Positions 5,800-6,378 of a stretch of 6,378 nt of DNA are shown piece by piece (position 1 is the stretch's first letter; the number at the start of each line of letters is the position of its first letter). The notes beneath the pieces were generated by a model. That model searched no databases. It saw nothing but the letters and a program-made list of their open reading frames with translations, and was not told the origin of the DNA. The stretch is taken from the NCBI GenBank assembly GCA_051646185.1, contig JBOFCS010000037.1, positions 1 through 6,378 on the forward strand, in the 5' to 3' direction. Source of the DNA: JBOFCS01 sp051646185 (GTDB taxonomy: Bacteria; Actinomycetota; Actinomycetes; Mycobacteriales; Mycobacteriaceae). Position numbers and translations under genes: made by a program.

Positions 5800-6084
5800 A
5801 ATGCCAAAAAGGATGATCTTTCTCCTGAACTTTCCCTAGCGTTCCAAATTGCCCGCAATAACCTCAAACAAGCATACTTACGTGCTTCATCCTTACGTGC
5901 TTCATCAGGATCTAATGTCCCGTCAAGTGTCTTATAGAGCGCAACCCTAATGCCATCTTCATCAGAAGCTTGAATTGCCTGAGACTTACTCGGCTGCAAT
6001 GGATCTGACTTATCCGTGTCACATGCAACGGCAAAGAAGCAGACAATGCAATAATCGTACTTACAAATAAGGTCGAATATTCAT
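5796..6084 (-). pseudogene. probable lipoprotein gene broken by two single-base losses
   Basis: ATG 6084 has a strong GAGGG site 9 nt upstream but its frame stops after seven codons (MNIRPYL, TAA at 6063). Adding one T to the run at 6067-6065 and one T to the run at 6035-6033 joins three frames into a 96-residue product. Its start is a textbook lipoprotein signal: MNIRPYF, the hydrophobic VSTIIALSASF, then AVAC with Cys22 as the lipidated residue. The mature part is acidic (CDTDKSDPLQPSK, ASDEDGIRVALYKTLDGTLD), carries a duplicated DEARK and ends SSFLAF at a TGA. An alternative model starts at ATG 6157 (AGGA 8 nt upstream, MYVSPSQLQVGYDSQRRL) and needs only the second repair, giving a protein anchored by one N-terminal helix. 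Both faults lie in T-runs, so real decay and sequencing error cannot be told apart. I do not recognise the family. Confidence 0.45.
5877..5906. repeat. 15-bp perfect tandem duplication
   Basis: Two adjacent identical copies of CTTACGTGCTTCATC (5877-5891 and 5892-5906). In the broken lipoprotein frame the unit encodes DEARK twice, so the duplication keeps the frame. It looks like a recent slippage event. Confidence 0.9.
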
Positions 6085-6167
6085 TACTTACAGCCCTCTG
6101 GTTTAAACGGCGCTGGCTGTCATACCCCACCTGAAGCTGGGATGGTGAGACATACATCTTCACGGTC

Positions 6168-6251
6168 CTATCCCATTAATCCACCGAGAAATAGGTTGTC
6201 ATAATCCTTTACATGCATCACCGTATAGCTGATCGCAGTCGAATACGGCAT
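6168..6251 (-). CDS. possible 27-residue small protein
   Basis: ATG 6251 is preceded by GGAGG with an 11-nt spacer, a strong but slightly distant ribosome binding site. The frame begins MPYSTAISYTVMH, continues VKDYDNLFLGG and stops at TAG 6170-6168. It begins 21 nt after the stop of the membrane protein entering from the right. It ends 10 nt before ATG 6157, the alternative start of the broken gene. A GTG at 6269 would add six residues. There is no recognisable family or membrane segment. It may be a true small gene, a leader peptide, or debris of a decayed gene. Confidence 0.2.
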   Translation of the reverse strand: MPYSTAISYTVMHVKDYDNLFLGGLMG

Positions 6252-6272
6252 CCACCGACGGGCCTCCACTGA

Positions 6273-6378
6273 TCAGTCAGCAGAAGTTTTTCGAATAAAA
6301 TCAGTAAGTTGAAATATTGAACACGCGGCAATAAAGATCAGTACTAGTGATACTGGGATTCCTTCGAAACCCATTCCG
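6273..6378 (-). CDS. C-terminal end of a membrane protein (partial)
   Basis: The last 34 codons and the TGA stop (6275-6273) of a gene that enters from beyond the right edge. The visible part is a single hydrophobic helix (IPVSLVLIFIAACSIF) followed by the short, partly charged tail QLTDFIRKTSAD, as at the end of an integral or tail-anchored membrane protein. Too little is seen to name it. The position upstream of rplM would allow an ESX-4 component, but nothing in these residues identifies one. It could also start inside the window at ATG 6374 as a 33-residue protein, which is less likely. Confidence 0.5.
   Translation of the reverse strand, partial: GMGFEGIPVSLVLIFIAACSIFQLTDFIRKTSAD

Noticed and set aside
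6121..6145. Weak inverted repeat around CCCA...TGGG
   Set aside because: Only about 4 bp pair and there is no T-run on either strand, so it is not supported as a terminator or operator.
1..6378. tRNA or rRNA genes, CRISPR arrays, insertion sequences or attachment sites
   Set aside because: No cloverleaf, spaced direct-repeat array, transposase or integrase reading frame, or terminal inverted repeat was found; the only tandem repeat is the 15-bp duplication at 5877-5906.

Overview
The window looks like chromosomal DNA from an actinobacterium of the order Mycobacteriales, most likely Corynebacterium or a close relative. The evidence is the gene order rplM-rpsI-glmM followed by an EspC-like/WXG-type secretion pair, an S9 protein with the long acidic N-terminal extension usual in actinobacteria, GTG starts on all three housekeeping genes, and intermediate base composition by eye. 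As I recall it, the same order occurs in Mycobacterium tuberculosis (rplM, rpsI, mrsA/glmM, Rv3440c, Rv3439c, with Rv3438 convergent). I could not run an alignment to confirm orthology, and I cannot name the species.

Layout from left to right. Positions 1-198 hold no convincing plus-strand gene. On the minus strand there is a short open frame with one membrane-spanning stretch whose stop is followed directly by a GC hairpin. Positions 199-1041 (+) encode an alpha/beta-hydrolase-fold protein that appears to lack both the nucleophile and the catalytic histidine. It meets, tail to tail with only 3 bp between stop codons, a three-gene minus-strand cluster: an EspC-like protein with a YxxxD export motif (3154-2828), a 516-residue WXG-motif protein (2837-1287) and an 80-residue protein with six consecutive aspartates (1287-1045). 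These three genes overlap one another and look translationally coupled. A candidate promoter overlaps the end of glmM just upstream.

The housekeeping block follows on the minus strand: rplM (L13), rpsI (S9, 4-nt GTGA overlap with rplM) and glmM (phosphoglucosamine mutase). A long, nearly perfect hairpin lies between rpsI and glmM and probably ends or attenuates the ribosomal-protein transcript. A plausible promoter for rplM (TTGACT, 18 nt, TATCGT) lies about 135-165 bp upstream of its start.

Positions 5636-6378 hold no intact long gene. They contain the end of a membrane protein entering from the right edge, a 27-codon reading frame with a good ribosome binding site, and a probable lipoprotein gene broken by single-base losses in two T-runs. 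In mycobacteria the ESX-4 genes esxT and esxU sit immediately upstream of rplM, and nothing recognisable as either is seen here. The likely joint theme is cell envelope and secretion: GlmM feeds peptidoglycan precursor synthesis, and the trio next to it looks like exported type VII substrates and a small accessory protein. The function of the trio and of the pseudo-hydrolase is not known to me.
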